NCBI RefSeq assembly: GCF_000600295.1
Contig: NZ_JEMG01000001.1
Coordinates: forward strand, 588,799-652,798
Length of the DNA: 64,000 bases
Reading direction: 5' to 3'
Source: Hylemonella gracilis str. Niagara R
GTDB taxonomy: Bacteria > Pseudomonadota > Gammaproteobacteria > Burkholderiales > Burkholderiaceae_C
In this document: in pieces, positions 50,910 through 61,784 of the stretch
Layout: each line of letters begins with the position of its first letter
How positions within the stretch are numbered: position 1 is the stretch's first letter
The notes under the pieces: model-generated
The model's input: the letters and a program-made list of their open reading frames with translations, nothing else
What the model was told of the DNA's origin: nothing
The model's database searches: none
Position numbers and translations under genes: made by a program

Positions 50910-51872
50910 ATGAAGCTTTTGTTCATCGCCGATCCGCTCGAATCCTTCAAGACCGCCAAGGACAGCACCTACGCCATGATGCGCGAGGCTGCCCGCCGGG
51001 GCCACCAACTGGCGGCCTGCGAACCCGGCCAACTGCGCTGGGCGTCCGATGGACGCGCTGGCGGTCCGGTGCGGGCGCGGGTGCGCGACATCACGCTGAC
51101 CGGCGATCTCCATGCCTGGTTCCACGAGTCCGCCGTGCGCGACGTGGCCCTGCGTGACTTCGACGCCGTGCTGATGCGCAAGGACCCCCCCTTTGACAGC
51201 GAGTATTTCTACGCCACCCACCTGCTGGAACAGGCCGAGCGCGAGGGCGCGCGCGTGTTCAACAAGGCGCGCGCCTTGCGTGATCATCCCGAGAAACTGG
51301 CCATCCTCGAGTTCCCGCAATTCATCGCCCCCACGCTGGTCACGCGCGAGGCCCAGGCCGTGCGCGATTTCCATGCCCAGCACCGCGACATCATCCTCAA
51401 GCCCTTGGACGGCATGGGCGGCATGGGCATCTTCCGCGTCAAGGACGATGGTCTGAACCTGGGCAGCATCATCGAAACCTTGAACCTGGAGGGTGCGCAG
51501 ACCCTGATGGTGCAGAAATTCATCCCTGCCATCGCACAGGGTGACAAGCGCATCCTCGTCATCGGTGGTGAACCCGTGCCCTACAGCCTGGCGCGCATTC
51601 CCCAGGGCGGGGAGGTGCGCGGCAACCTGGCGGCGGGCGGCAAGGGCGTGGCCCAGCCGTTGACGGCCCGGGATCGCGAGATCGCGACAGCCTTGGGGCC
51701 CATTCTGGCCGCGCGGGGACTGCTGCTCGTGGGCCTGGACGTGATCGGCGAGCAGTTGACCGAGATCAACGTGACCAGCCCAACCTGCTTTCAGGAAATC
51801 AGTGAGCAGAGCGGCTTTGACGTGGCCAGGCGCTTCATCGACGCGCTCGAAGCCATCCTCGCGGCGGGGTGA
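50910..51872 (+). CDS. gshB: Glutathione synthetase
   Basis: A 320-residue ATP-grasp enzyme joining gamma-glutamylcysteine and glycine. Recognised by MKLLFIADPLESFKTAKDST, the ATP-grasp core DIILKPLDGMGGMGIFRV and the metal/substrate region VGLDVIGEQLTEINVTSPTC. Length equals the family norm (about 315). It is divergent from lptA over a 232-base interval with no strong ribosome site before its ATG. Confidence 0.97.
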   Translation: MKLLFIADPLESFKTAKDSTYAMMREAARRGHQLAACEPGQLRWASDGRAGGPVRARVRDITLTGDLHAWFHESAVRDVALRDFDAVLMRKDPPFDSEYFYATHLLEQAEREGARVFNKARALRDHPEKLAILEFPQFIAPTLVTREAQAVRDFHAQHRDIILKPLDGMGGMGIFRVKDDGLNLGSIIETLNLEGAQTLMVQKFIPAIAQGDKRILVIGGEPVPYSLARIPQGGEVRGNLAAGGKGVAQPLTARDREIATALGPILAARGLLLVGLDVIGEQLTEINVTSPTCFQEISEQSGFDVARRFIDALEAILAAG

Positions 51873-51916
51873 GAGCGCGCCTTGGCCGGCCTGTACATCG
51901 GCCGGCATTGAGGCGC

Positions 51917-52954
51917 TCACGCGAAGTGGTCGAAGGAGGCGAAGCGACCTGCGAGCCGCTGGCCCTGGGCGTCGACCACACGCAGTCCTTCCTGCGCTTC
52001 GATCTGGCCGATGCGGGTGACGGGCGTGTCGGCTGACACGGCCGCGGCCATCACGGCCGCGCGTTGGGTGGACGGCGCGGTGAACAGCAATTCATAGTCA
52101 TCCCCGCCTGACAAGGCCAGGCTCAGGCGTTCAGGCGGCGTCAGTACCGTGCCGTTGAGGCGGTGCGTGGCGAGCAGCTCGCTCAGCACCGGGGCCAGCA
52201 GGCGCGCGCCGCAGCCCGATGCTTCCAGGATGTGCTGCAGGTCGCCGACCAGGCCGTCGCTCAGGTCCATGCAGGCGCTGGCGATGCCGCGCAGCGCCAG
52301 GCCCAGGGCCACGCGCGGCGAGGGGCGTTCCAGCCGGGCGCGGGCCAACTTCAGCACCTCGGGTGGCAGCTGCAACCAGCGCTGTGCACTGGGGCTGCGC
52401 TCGCCGCGCTGGGCCTTGAGAACCAGCAGCGCGAGCCGCGCGTCGCCCAGCGTGCCGCTGACCCAGATGTCATCGCCCGCCTTGGCGCCCGAGCGCAGCA
52501 GGGCCTGACTGCGGCCCTGCGCGGTGGGCACGGCACCGAAGACCGTGATGCAGATGTTGAGCGGGCCGCGCGTGGTGTCGCCACCCATCAGCGTGCAGCC
52601 TTGGGCGTCGGCCAGGGCGAACAGACCGTGGGTGAAGGCCTTGATCCAAGCCTCGCGCGTGACGTTGCTGTCCGGTAGCGCCAGCGCCAGCGTGAAGGCC
52701 AATGGCTGGGCACCGCAGGCGGCCAGGTCACTGAGGTTGACGGCCAGGGCCTTGTGGCCTAGCGCTTCGGGGTCGACGTCGGGGAAGAAATGCTGGCCCT
52801 CGACCAGCATGTCGCTGCTGATGGCCAGTTGCGCGCCGGGCGGCGTTTGCAGCAGGGCGCAATCGTCGCCGATGCCCAGCGCCACCGCTGGATGGACCGG
52901 CGCCGCCTGGCGTTGAAAGTAGCGAGCGATCAGTTCGAATTCGCCGAGGGCCAT
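51917..52954 (-). CDS. thiL: Thiamine-monophosphate kinase
   Basis: A 345-residue kinase that makes thiamine diphosphate from thiamine monophosphate. Family motifs are GIGDDCALL, SSDMLVEGQHF, KALAVNLSDLAACGA, LMGGDTTRG and a late GGDDYELLF. It starts 25 bases after apaG ends, on the same strand, so the two may share a transcript. The protein converges on gshB. Confidence 0.96.
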   Translation of the reverse strand: MALGEFELIARYFQRQAAPVHPAVALGIGDDCALLQTPPGAQLAISSDMLVEGQHFFPDVDPEALGHKALAVNLSDLAACGAQPLAFTLALALPDSNVTREAWIKAFTHGLFALADAQGCTLMGGDTTRGPLNICITVFGAVPTAQGRSQALLRSGAKAGDDIWVSGTLGDARLALLVLKAQRGERSPSAQRWLQLPPEVLKLARARLERPSPRVALGLALRGIASACMDLSDGLVGDLQHILEASGCGARLLAPVLSELLATHRLNGTVLTPPERLSLALSGGDDYELLFTAPSTQRAAVMAAAVSADTPVTRIGQIEAQEGLRVVDAQGQRLAGRFASFDHFA

Positions 52955-52979
52955 GGCCTGCCGTGTATTGGCGCGGGGT

Positions 52980-53375
52980 TCAGTGCAGGGTCCGCTGGCC
53001 GCCGCCCGTGCTCAGGGCGTCGAGCACGAAGAGCGGGATGTCCACGTCGAAGCGCTCGCCCTCCTCCGTCACGAAGAAGTAGCTGCCGTGCATGGTGCCG
53101 GTGGGCGTGCGCAGGCGAGCGCCGCTGGTGTATTCGAAACGCATGCCGGGTTTGAGCAAGGGTTGTTGGCCCACCACGCCCAGGCCGCGCACCTTCTCGG
53201 TGTGGCCATTGGCGTCGTTCACGTTCCAGCTGCGCGAAATGAGCTGTGCAGCCACGTCGCCCCGGTTGGTGATGGTGATCGTGTAGGCAAAGGCGTAGAT
53301 GCCACGTGCCGGATCGGATTGCTCGGGCAGGTGGCGCGGCTGGGTTTCGATCAGGATGTCGGTGGGGGCGGACAT
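52980..53375 (-). CDS. apaG: ApaG protein
   Basis: A 131-residue DUF525 protein of fibronectin-III-like fold ([20 protein letters not shown], then [13 protein letters not shown]). In enterics it is linked to ksgA-apaH; its biochemical role is still unclear, with nucleotide-polyphosphate binding proposed. Start ATG at 53375 faces rpe over a 127-base divergent promoter region. Confidence 0.95.
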   Translation of the reverse strand: MSAPTDILIETQPRHLPEQSDPARGIYAFAYTITITNRGDVAAQLISRSWNVNDANGHTEKVRGLGVVGQQPLLKPGMRFEYTSGARLRTPTGTMHGSYFFVTEEGERFDVDIPLFVLDALSTGGGQRTLH

Positions 53376-53502
53376 GACGGGTGGCGTATGGTCTGGACAC
53401 GGCCTGGGGCCGGCAAGCCGGCATCCTACCTGCGAAAATGCGATTTGGCTCCACCTGACCACGGCCCGCCTCCGGGCCCCCGCCCTCAGATCCTCTCCAC
53501 CC

Positions 53503-54177
53503 ATGCCCTACCGCATCGCCCCCTCCATCCTCTCGGCCGACTTCGCCCGCCTGGGCGAGGAACTCAAGAACGTCATCGCCGCCGGCGCGGACTGGATCCA
53601 TTTCGACGTGATGGACAACCACTACGTGCCCAACCTGACCTTCGGCCCCATGATCTGCCAGGCGCTCAAGCCCCATGCGAAGCGCGCGGACGGCACGCCC
53701 GTGCCGCTGGACGTGCACATGATGGTGCAGCCGGTCGATGCCCTGGCGGCGGCCTTCGCCGAGGCCGGTGCGGACCTGATCAGCTTCCACCCCGATGCCT
53801 CCCCGCATGTGCACCGCAGCATCCAGGCCATCAAGGCCAAGGGCGTGAAGGCTGGCCTCACCTTCAACCCCGCCGCGCCGCTGGACGTGCTGGACTGGGT
53901 GATCGAGGACATCGACCTCATCCTGATCATGAGCGTCAACCCGGGCTTCGGCGGCCAGAGCTTCATCGACTCGGCGCTGCGCAAGATCGAGGCCGCGCGC
54001 AAGCGCATCGAGGCCTCGGGCAAGGACATCCGTCTGGAGGTGGACGGCGGCATCAAGGTCGACAACATCCGGCGCGTGGCCGATGCGGGCGCGGACACTT
54101 TCGTGGCCGGCAGCGCCATCTTCGGCAAACCGGACTACAAGGTCGTGGTGGATGCCATGCGCCGGGCCCTGGCTTAG
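53503..54177 (+). CDS. rpe: Ribulose-phosphate 3-epimerase
   Basis: A 224-residue TIM-barrel enzyme interconverting ribulose 5-phosphate and xylulose 5-phosphate. Signatures: [32 protein letters not shown] (metal ligands), [26 protein letters not shown] and [10 protein letters not shown]. In other Burkholderiales it is followed by gph and then trpE; here a large GGDEF-EAL gene lies in that place. Confidence 0.97.
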   Translation: MPYRIAPSILSADFARLGEELKNVIAAGADWIHFDVMDNHYVPNLTFGPMICQALKPHAKRADGTPVPLDVHMMVQPVDALAAAFAEAGADLISFHPDASPHVHRSIQAIKAKGVKAGLTFNPAAPLDVLDWVIEDIDLILIMSVNPGFGGQSFIDSALRKIEAARKRIEASGKDIRLEVDGGIKVDNIRRVADAGADTFVAGSAIFGKPDYKVVVDAMRRALA

Positions 54178-54266
54178 CCGGAAAAGCACGGCCTAAGCCC
54201 GTCATCCAAGGGCTTTGGTCCTGGCCCCGTCCTGCTACGCTAGGAAAACCATAGGGGTATGTGGAC

Positions 54267-57200
54267 ATGGGGCGAAGGTGGTGGATGTGGCGCAGCGCCC
54301 AACGGCAAGCAGACAGGCGGACGGTCGCAGACGCGGACACCTGGGTCGCTGAGACTGCGCAAGAGGCGCCCAGCGGTTGGTTCGCTGAGGACGGCCAAGC
54401 CATCACCGCATCCATGGCGGATGCTTCCTCCGCCACGGCCGGTGGGCCGGCGCGCGCCGCGCCCCCGGCGAAACGCGCGCGTGGGTGGGGCGCGTCTTCG
54501 GCCTGGCGCCGCGCGCGCACCCACCATCGGGTGCGCATGGCGCTGTATTTCGTGCTCCTGGCCGTCGGGCTCGTGGCCTGGTTGCAAAGCCGCCAGCAGA
54601 TGCGCCTGGAGCAGGTGCGGCAAGTGGATGCCGACATCATCCGCGCGACCACGCTGCAGGACATGCTCGCGCAGCGCTTGCGGCTGCAGCTCACGCGCTT
54701 GCAGGCGAGCCTGGACCCGCCCGAAGTCAGCATCCAGGCGCTGAGCGAGACGGTGCACCTCACCCAGACCCAGGCCGCGGCCTTGGACCAACTGCTGGCT
54801 GGACAGGCCGAGGTCGTGAATAGACCCGTCACCGATCCGGCCAATGCGCTGTGGCGAACCATCACGCGTTGGCAGGACCAGCGAGAGCGACTCTGGTACC
54901 GCACGCAGTTCCTGCTCTGGCAGGTCGATGCCGCAGACGCGGCGCGGCGCGACCGGGCCATCGCGCGGCTGCGGGTCGAGCTGGACGCCTTCACGGACAC
55001 CTTGCAGCGTCTGGAGCTGGAGCTGCAAGACGCCGCCCGGCGCCACGCGGCCGAAACCGTGCGGGGCATACAGACCGCCTTTTTCGTCACCTTGCTGCTC
55101 CTCCTGCTTCTGCTGCTGGGCGTGGCCGAGCCGCTGGTGCGTTTCGTGGGCGCGCAGAACGACCGCCTGCGCCGACAGACGGAGCAGCGCCGCCAACTGG
55201 CGCTGGTGGCCGAGCGCACGGCCAACTGGGTGGCCATGCTTGATGGCGCGGGCCACGTACTCTGGTGCAACGACGCCTATCAGCGTGGCAAGGGCTTGCC
55301 GCGCGAGCAGGTGATCGGCGGCCAGGGCGTGTTGCTCGGCCAAGGCGAGGATGGCGAGGCCCGGGCCAATGCCGTGCTGGACGCCTTGAGTCAGGGCCAG
55401 CCGGTGCGCTCCGAGGTACTGCACCGCGCCGAGGACGGGCGTGAAACCTGGCTGGACGTGGATTACCAGCCCATCCGCGACGCCCTGGGCGAGCACTTGG
55501 GATGCACGGTGGTGGCCACCGACATCACCGAGGCCAAGAGCCAGCGCCTGCGCTTGCGCGCGCTGATTGACGCCGTGCCGGTGGGCGTGGTGCTGCAGGA
55601 CCTGGACGGCAAGGTGCTGGATTGCAATGTGCTGGCCGCCGAGATGTTGGGGCTGCCGGTCGACGCTTTGGTGGGACGCGCGGGGCTGTCGGGCCACAAC
55701 GTCTCCGCCGTGCGCGCCGACATGACGCCCTACCCGGAGGAAGACCGGCCCACCGTGCGCACATTGCGCACGGGTCAGCCGCTGCGCGCCGAGTCCATCG
55801 GCATCGTTCTGCCGGGTGCGCCCGTGCGCTGGCTGCTGACCAACACGCAGCCCCTGCGCGACGCGGCGGGGCGCATGACGGGCGTGGCCTCCAGCGTGAT
55901 CGACGTGACCGAGCAACGTGACCAGCAGCAATTGCTCTCGATCGCGGTGGAAAGCGCGGCCCTGGGGGTCTGGCAATGGAACTTCGCCAGCGGGCGCCTG
56001 GAAGTGAACGAGCGCTTCTACGCGCTGCTCGGTTACGCCAGCGGCTCACTGGATCTGACGGCACAGACCCTGGTGGCGCTGATCCATCCGGAAGACCTGG
56101 ACGCGATGTCGCGGGCCCTGCGTGCCAATCTGCGCGATTCGCGCCGCCCCATGCATGTGCAGATGCGCGTGCGCCACTCTGACGGCCGTTGGCGCTGGAT
56201 GCTGTTTTCCGGCACGGTGGTGTCGCGTGACGGCCGGGGTCGCGCCGCGCGCATGGCGGGGGTGTGCTACGACGTCAGCGCGCAGAAGGAGCTGGAAGAG
56301 CAGTTGCGTCAGAGCGCGCGCATCGACAGCCTGACCCACCTACCCAACCGCGCCGAATTGCTGCGCCGCATCCGCGCCGCGCTGGAGCGCACCCGTCGGG
56401 AAACGGGCTACGGCTTCGCCGTGCTCTTCATGGATTTCGACCGCTTCAAGCAGGTCAATGACACCTTGGGCCATTCCGCCGGCGATGAGCTGCTGCGCCA
56501 GATCGCAGGGCGCTTGCAGGAAAGCCTGCGCGCGGGAGATGCCTTCGTCCAGGCCAGCGACATCGATGTGCTGACGGGCCAGCCCGCGCAGCAGCTTGCG
56601 GCGCGCATCGGTGGCGACGAGTTCGTGGTGTTGCTGGACAACATCCGCAGTGACCAGGACGCCCAGGTGGTCGCTTCGCGCCTGCTGATCACCCTCGCCG
56701 AACCCTACGAGATCGGTGGCCACCGCGTCAGCTCCACGGCCAGCATCGGCATCGTCACGCCCTCCCACATGGCCGACGATCCGGACAGCGTGCTGCGCGA
56801 CGCCGACATCGCGATGTACGAGGCCAAGCGCCAGGGGCGCGGGCGCTACGAGCTTTTCGAGCCCTCGCTGCGCAAGCGCGTGCACGACGACGCGGAGCTG
56901 GAGAACGATCTGCGCCAGGCCTTGGCGCGCGACGAAATCCGCGTGGTCTACCAGCCCTTGATCGACCTGGCGACGGGACGGCTCGCGAGCGTGGAGGCGC
57001 TGGCGCGTTGGCATCATCCCAAGCGCGGTTTGATTTCCCCGCTGGCCTTCATCCCGGTGGCTGAAGGCTCGGGCCTGATCGGCCCGCTGGGTGAGCGCGT
57101 GCTGCGCACGGCCTGTCATGAGCTGGTGCGCCTGCGCCAGATGCTGGGCGAGCGCGCGCCGCAAATGGTGTCGGTCAACGTCTCGCGCGCGCAGCTGCGC

Positions 57201-57671
57201 CAGACCGACTTCGTCGCACGCTTGTCCGAGTTGCTCAGAAGCACGGGCATCGGCCCCGAAGCCCTGATGCTGGAAGTGACAGAGAGCCTGGCCGCGCAGG
57301 ACGAGGGCGTTCAGAGCGTGCTGCGGGAGGTGAGTGCGCTGGGCGTGGCGTTGTCGCTGGACGATTTCGGAACGGGGTATTCCTCCCTGTCCTGCCTGCA
57401 TGCCTTGCCCGTGAACCAGGTCAAGGTGGACCGTTCCTTCGTCGGCGAGGCATTGGACAGCAACTACCACCGCGTGATGATCGAGGCCACGATTCGCATG
57501 GCCAAGGCTCTGCACCTGCAGACCGTGGCCGAAGGCATCGAGACCCTGGAGCAGGCTGCGCTGATGCAGTACCTGGGCATCAACAAGGGGCAGGGCTACC
57601 TCTACAGCCATCCGCTGAACGCGGGGGAGTTGGAGGCCTGGGCTGTAGATCTGGCCGCGCGCGCGCGTTGA
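54267..57671 (+). CDS. Membrane PAS-GGDEF-EAL cyclic di-GMP protein
   Basis: A 1134-residue multidomain sensor. Order: a basic N-terminus, TM1 (about 91-107), a periplasmic helical stretch, TM2 (about 270-291), three PAS domains (about 316-425, 430-545, 556-675), GGDEF (about 680-860; intact RIGGDEFVVLL near 781) and EAL (about 870-1120; EAL near 909, with NVSRAQL, EVTES, DDFGTGYSSL and EGIE). Both catalytic domains look competent. The ATG at 54267 lies nine bases after AGGGG; a GTG at 54261 is too close. It separates rpe from trpE, a position normally held by gph. Confidence 0.92.
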   Translation: MGRRWWMWRSAQRQADRRTVADADTWVAETAQEAPSGWFAEDGQAITASMADASSATAGGPARAAPPAKRARGWGASSAWRRARTHHRVRMALYFVLLAVGLVAWLQSRQQMRLEQVRQVDADIIRATTLQDMLAQRLRLQLTRLQASLDPPEVSIQALSETVHLTQTQAAALDQLLAGQAEVVNRPVTDPANALWRTITRWQDQRERLWYRTQFLLWQVDAADAARRDRAIARLRVELDAFTDTLQRLELELQDAARRHAAETVRGIQTAFFVTLLLLLLLLLGVAEPLVRFVGAQNDRLRRQTEQRRQLALVAERTANWVAMLDGAGHVLWCNDAYQRGKGLPREQVIGGQGVLLGQGEDGEARANAVLDALSQGQPVRSEVLHRAEDGRETWLDVDYQPIRDALGEHLGCTVVATDITEAKSQRLRLRALIDAVPVGVVLQDLDGKVLDCNVLAAEMLGLPVDALVGRAGLSGHNVSAVRADMTPYPEEDRPTVRTLRTGQPLRAESIGIVLPGAPVRWLLTNTQPLRDAAGRMTGVASSVIDVTEQRDQQQLLSIAVESAALGVWQWNFASGRLEVNERFYALLGYASGSLDLTAQTLVALIHPEDLDAMSRALRANLRDSRRPMHVQMRVRHSDGRWRWMLFSGTVVSRDGRGRAARMAGVCYDVSAQKELEEQLRQSARIDSLTHLPNRAELLRRIRAALERTRRETGYGFAVLFMDFDRFKQVNDTLGHSAGDELLRQIAGRLQESLRAGDAFVQASDIDVLTGQPAQQLAARIGGDEFVVLLDNIRSDQDAQVVASRLLITLAEPYEIGGHRVSSTASIGIVTPSHMADDPDSVLRDADIAMYEAKRQGRGRYELFEPSLRKRVHDDAELENDLRQALARDEIRVVYQPLIDLATGRLASVEALARWHHPKRGLISPLAFIPVAEGSGLIGPLGERVLRTACHELVRLRQMLGERAPQMVSVNVSRAQLRQTDFVARLSELLRSTGIGPEALMLEVTESLAAQDEGVQSVLREVSALGVALSLDDFGTGYSSLSCLHALPVNQVKVDRSFVGEALDSNYHRVMIEATIRMAKALHLQTVAEGIETLEQAALMQYLGINKGQGYLYSHPLNAGELEAWAVDLAARAR

Positions 57672-57929
57672 AGGCGTGGGCTGGCATCCGACCAAACCCC
57701 AGGGCGAGACGCGGGCCGAAGGTGCTATAAAGCGGGTCATGTTCATTCATCGCCTCATCAGCAAAGGTTGCAGCGACCGGGGAGCCTGGCCCTGGCGTCG
57801 GCCTGCACGCATGTCTTGCTGATGCGCGGCGCGCGCCGCGCGCTCCTGGGTTTCGCGACGCGAGGCCTGACCGAATGAACGCGTGACCCTCCCTGAGCGG
57901 GGAGGTCCGCACGAGCCGGAGGCTCTTCC

Positions 57930-59438
57930 TTGATCACCGAACTTGAATTCAAAAGCCTGGTGCAGGCTGGTTACAACCGCATTCCCCTCATCGCCGAGGC
58001 CTTCGCCGACCTCGAAACCCCGCTCTCGCTTTACCTCAAGCTGGCCCATGTGCAAGACGGCGGGCGCAACAGCTTCCTGTTGGAGTCCGTCGTCGGCGGC
58101 GAGCGCTTTGGGCGCTACAGCTTCATTGGTCTGCCCGCGCGTGTCTGGTTGCGCAGCAGCGGCTTTGGCGCGCAGGCCCGCACCGAGGTCGTGCGCGACG
58201 GTAACGTGGTCGAAACCGACCGCGGCAATCCGCTGGACTTCATCACGACCTACCAGCAGCGCTTCAAGGTCGCGTTGACGCCGGGCCTGCCACGCTTCTG
58301 TGGGGGGCTGGCCGGCTACTTCGGCTACGACGTCGTGCGCCACATTGAAAGGAAACTCGTGGCATCCTGCCCGCCCGACACCCTGGGCATGCCCGACATC
58401 CTGCTGCTGCAGTGCGAGGAACTGGCCGTCATCGACAACCTGTCGGGCAAGCTCTACCTCATCGTGTACGTGGACCCGGCCCAGCCCGAGGCCTACACGG
58501 CAGCCAGGCGTCGCCTGCGCGAACTGCGCGATCGCCTGCGCCAGCCGGCCAGTGCCCCGCCCATCACGGCGCTGGCGCCCAGTGCCCATCACCCGGCCGA
58601 GCGTGAATTCGCCAATGCCGACTATTTGAAGGCCGCCGAGCGTGCCAAGGAGCTGATCGCCGCCGGCGACTTCATGCAGGTGCAGGTGGGGCAGCGCATC
58701 AGCAAGAAGTTTGAGTCGCACCCGCTCTCGCTTTACCGCGCGTTGCGCACGCTCAATCCCTCTCCCTATATGTATTACTACGACTTCGGCGACAGCCAGG
58801 TCGTGGGCGCTTCGCCCGAAATCCTGGTGCGGCAGGAAAAGGTGGACGGGGGCCAGAAAATCACGATCCGTCCTTTGGCGGGCACGCGTCCGCGTGGCGC
58901 CACGCCCGAGGCGGACCTGGCCGCCGAGCAGGAGCTGGTCAGCGACCCCAAGGAGCGTGCCGAGCACGTGATGCTGATCGACCTGGCGCGCAACGACATC
59001 GGCCGCATCGCGCGCATCGGCAGCGTCAAGGTGACCGAGGCCTTCGCGGTGGAGCGTTACAGCCACGTGATGCACATCGTCAGCAATGTTGAAGGGCTGC
59101 TCAAGGAGGGCATGGGCAGCATGGACGTGCTCAAGGCCACCTTCCCGGCGGGCACGCTGACAGGCGCGCCCAAGGTCCACGCGATGGAACTGATCGACCA
59201 GTTGGAGCCGAGCAAGCGCGGCCTCTATGGCGGAGCCTGCGGCTACCTGAGCTACGCGGGTGACATGGACCTGGCCATCGCCATCCGCACCGGCGTGGTC
59301 AAGGGCGGGCGACTCTATGTCCAGGCCGCCGCAGGCGTGGTGGCCGATTCCGTGCCCGAGCTGGAGTGGAAGGAAACCGAGGCCAAGGCGCGTGCCTTGC
59401 TGCGTGCCGCCGAACTGGTCGAAGAAGGTTTGGAGTGA
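57930..59438 (+). CDS. trpE: Anthranilate synthase component I
   Basis: A 502-residue chorismate-utilising enzyme that makes anthranilate with TrpG. The C-terminal domain shows the family signatures ([61 protein letters not shown]). The start is TTG at 57930 with GGAGG seven bases upstream, giving [20 protein letters not shown]; an ATG start would remove family-conserved residues. It opens the trp cluster; no leader peptide or attenuator was recognised in the 258 bases upstream. Confidence 0.96.
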   Translation: MITELEFKSLVQAGYNRIPLIAEAFADLETPLSLYLKLAHVQDGGRNSFLLESVVGGERFGRYSFIGLPARVWLRSSGFGAQARTEVVRDGNVVETDRGNPLDFITTYQQRFKVALTPGLPRFCGGLAGYFGYDVVRHIERKLVASCPPDTLGMPDILLLQCEELAVIDNLSGKLYLIVYVDPAQPEAYTAARRRLRELRDRLRQPASAPPITALAPSAHHPAEREFANADYLKAAERAKELIAAGDFMQVQVGQRISKKFESHPLSLYRALRTLNPSPYMYYYDFGDSQVVGASPEILVRQEKVDGGQKITIRPLAGTRPRGATPEADLAAEQELVSDPKERAEHVMLIDLARNDIGRIARIGSVKVTEAFAVERYSHVMHIVSNVEGLLKEGMGSMDVLKATFPAGTLTGAPKVHAMELIDQLEPSKRGLYGGACGYLSYAGDMDLAIAIRTGVVKGGRLYVQAAAGVVADSVPELEWKETEAKARALLRAAELVEEGLE

Positions 59439-59452
59439 AAGGAAGCACCGCC

Positions 59453-60028
59453 ATGAAACTCCTGATGATCGACAACTACGACAGCTTCACCTACAACCTC
59501 GTCCAGTACTTCGGTGAGCTGGGCGCCGAGGTCGAGGTGTTCCGCAACGACGAAATCACGGTGGATGGCGTCGCGCAGCGTCAGCCGGACCGGCTCGTGG
59601 TCTCGCCCGGACCCTGCTCGCCGGTGGAGGCGGGCATCTCGATCGCGGCCATCCAGCATTTCGCGGGCAAGCTGCCGATCCTGGGTGTGTGCCTGGGGCA
59701 CCAGAGCATCGGCGCAGCCTTCGGCGGCAAGGTGGTCCGGGCGCGGCAACTGATGCACGGCAAGACCAGCGAGATCAGCACCACGCGGCAAGGCGTGTTC
59801 GCGGGCCTGCCGGAGAAATTCACCGTCAACCGCTACCACTCCCTGGCCGTGGAGCGCGCGAGCTGCCCGCCCGAGCTGGAGGTGACGGCCTGGACCGACG
59901 ACGGTGAAATCATGGGCCTGCGCCACAAGTCGCTCGACGTGGAGGGCGTGCAGTTCCATCCCGAGTCCATCCTGACCGAGCACGGGCACGCCATGCTGAA
60001 GAACTTCCTGGAGCGGCCCAAGCCATGA
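59453..60028 (+). CDS. trpG: Anthranilate synthase component II (glutamine amidotransferase)
   Basis: A 191-residue class I amidotransferase that feeds ammonia to TrpE, and may also serve 4-amino-4-deoxychorismate synthase. The catalytic Cys80 ([11 protein letters not shown]) and His-Glu pair (QFHPES) are present. It follows trpE by 14 bases and overlaps the next gene by four (ATGA at 60025). Confidence 0.96.
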   Translation: MKLLMIDNYDSFTYNLVQYFGELGAEVEVFRNDEITVDGVAQRQPDRLVVSPGPCSPVEAGISIAAIQHFAGKLPILGVCLGHQSIGAAFGGKVVRARQLMHGKTSEISTTRQGVFAGLPEKFTVNRYHSLAVERASCPPELEVTAWTDDGEIMGLRHKSLDVEGVQFHPESILTEHGHAMLKNFLERPKP

Positions 60029-60702
60029 TCGCGCTCGATTTCACCTCTTTGGGCATCCTGCACCTGCCTCTGTTCCTGCTGGCCGGCCTGCTACTCAACC
60101 TCACGCCGGGGCCCGACGTGCTTTACATCGCGAGCAGCGCCCTGCGTCAAGGCGCGCGCGCTGGCGTGGTGGCGGGCCTGGGCATCACGACAGGCTGCTT
60201 CGTGCATGTCAGTGCCGCCGCCCTGGGCCTGGGCGCTCTGCTCGCGACCTCCGCCACGGCGTTCACCGTGCTCAAGTGGGTGGGCGCGGCCTACCTGTGC
60301 TGGACGGGCGTGAAACTCTTGCTGTCCCGGGCGCCTCAAGGTTCTGGGCTAGGTGACGAGTTCGGAATGGCCCGCGGCCAGGCACGGGTCTCCTTGCGCG
60401 CCGTGTACGCCGGCGGCTTTCTGACGAATGCGCTGAACCCCAAGGTGGCGATCTTTTTCCTCGCCTTTCTTCCCCAGTTCATCGTGCCCGAGTCCTCGCA
60501 CAAGACCCTGGCCTTTCTGCTGCTGGGCTGCCTGTTCACCCTGGTCAGCATCCCCGTGAACTTCGGCTGGGCCTTGGCTGCGGCCTGGCTGGCCCGCCGG
60601 GCCTGGGTGCGCACCAGCATCCACTGGATTGATCGCGTGGCCGGCGCCATGTTCCTCGGCTTCGGTCTGCGCCTGGCGCTGTCCGACCGTCCCATACCTT
60701 AA
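60025..60702 (+). CDS. LysE/RhtB-family amino acid exporter inside the trp cluster
   Basis: A 225-residue membrane protein with about six helices and the RhtB-family N-terminal motif ([20 protein letters not shown]) and [15 protein letters not shown]. The family exports neutral amino acids such as threonine or homoserine. Its start overlaps the trpG stop, so it is translated from the trp mRNA. Export of an aromatic amino acid or pathway intermediate is possible from context but not shown by sequence. Confidence 0.88.
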   Translation: MIALDFTSLGILHLPLFLLAGLLLNLTPGPDVLYIASSALRQGARAGVVAGLGITTGCFVHVSAAALGLGALLATSATAFTVLKWVGAAYLCWTGVKLLLSRAPQGSGLGDEFGMARGQARVSLRAVYAGGFLTNALNPKVAIFFLAFLPQFIVPESSHKTLAFLLLGCLFTLVSIPVNFGWALAAAWLARRAWVRTSIHWIDRVAGAMFLGFGLRLALSDRPIP

Positions 60703-60735
60703 CTTTCCCGTCGGACGACGATGCAGGAACGGACC

Positions 60736-61764
60736 ATGAACATTTCCCCCCACGAAGCCTTGCAGCGGGTCATCGAACACCGCGAGATTTTTCACGACGA
60801 GATGCTGCACATCATGCGGCTGATCATGAGCGGCGAGATGTCGCCGGTGATGATGGCGGCACTGACCACCGGCCTGCGCGTGAAGAAGGAGACCATCGGC
60901 GAGATCACCGCCGCCGCCCAGGTGATGCGAGAGTTTTCGACCAAGGTCGAGGTGGCCGATACCGCGCACCTCGTGGACATCGTGGGCACGGGTGGCGACG
61001 GCGCCCATACCTTCAACATCTCCACCTGCGCCATGTTCGTCGCGGCGGCGGCCGGGGCCAAGGTCAGCAAGCATGGCGGGCGCAGCGTGTCCAGCAAGAG
61101 CGGCAGCGCCGACGTGATGGAGGCGCTGGGTGTCAACATCCACCTCAAGCCCGAGGCCATCGCGCGCTGCATCGCCGAGACCGGCGTGGGCTTCATGTTC
61201 GCGCCCAACCACCATCCGGCCATGAAGAACGTCGCGCCGGTGCGCAAGGAACTGGGCGTCAAGACCATCTTCAACATCCTGGGGCCGCTGACCAACCCGG
61301 CGGGCGCGCCCAACATCCTGATGGGCGTGTTCCATCCCGATCTGGTGGGTATCCAGGTGCGTGCGCTGCAGCGCCTGGGGGCGAGGCATGCCTTGGTTGT
61401 GCATGGCAAGGACGGCTTGGACGAGATCAGCCTGGGCGCGGCGACCCTGGTCGGCGAGCTGAAGGACGGACAGATTCGCGAGTACGAAATCCATCCCGAG
61501 GACTTCGGCTTCCAGATGGCCAGCATGCGTCAGGTGCGGGTCGAGACCCCCGAAGCCTCGCGCGCCATGCTGCTCGGCGTGCTGGACGGCCAACCTGGCG
61601 TGGCGAGTGACCTGGTGGCCCTGAACGCCGGCGCGGCGCTGTATGCCGCCAATGTGGTGGCTTCGATGGCGGAGGGTGTGTTGAAGGCCCAGGCCGCCAT
61701 CGCCAGCGGCGCGGCCAAGGTCAAGCTGGCGCAACTGGTGGCCGTGGCCAGCCGGCTGGCATGA
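60736..61764 (+). CDS. trpD: Anthranilate phosphoribosyltransferase
   Basis: A 342-residue enzyme that joins anthranilate to PRPP. Signatures: [18 protein letters not shown] (PRPP loop), [20 protein letters not shown] and [11 protein letters not shown]. The ATG at 60736 has AGGA eight bases upstream; an ATG at 60721 is the alternative. It follows the exporter by 33 bases and precedes trpC by 20. Confidence 0.97.
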   Translation: MNISPHEALQRVIEHREIFHDEMLHIMRLIMSGEMSPVMMAALTTGLRVKKETIGEITAAAQVMREFSTKVEVADTAHLVDIVGTGGDGAHTFNISTCAMFVAAAAGAKVSKHGGRSVSSKSGSADVMEALGVNIHLKPEAIARCIAETGVGFMFAPNHHPAMKNVAPVRKELGVKTIFNILGPLTNPAGAPNILMGVFHPDLVGIQVRALQRLGARHALVVHGKDGLDEISLGAATLVGELKDGQIREYEIHPEDFGFQMASMRQVRVETPEASRAMLLGVLDGQPGVASDLVALNAGAALYAANVVASMAEGVLKAQAAIASGAAKVKLAQLVAVASRLA

Positions 61765-61784
61765 CGTGAGAAAGGCGAACCGGC

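Noticed and set aside
54195..54216. AAGCCC/GGGCTT dyad after rpe as a terminator
   Set aside because: Only six base pairs with a nine-base loop and hardly any T-run, so it is too weak to call.
57886..57929. Hairpin CCTCCC/GGGAGG before trpE as a trp attenuator
   Set aside because: There is no T-run, no leader peptide with tandem Trp codons, and no competing fold; the right arm partly serves as spacing before the ribosome site.
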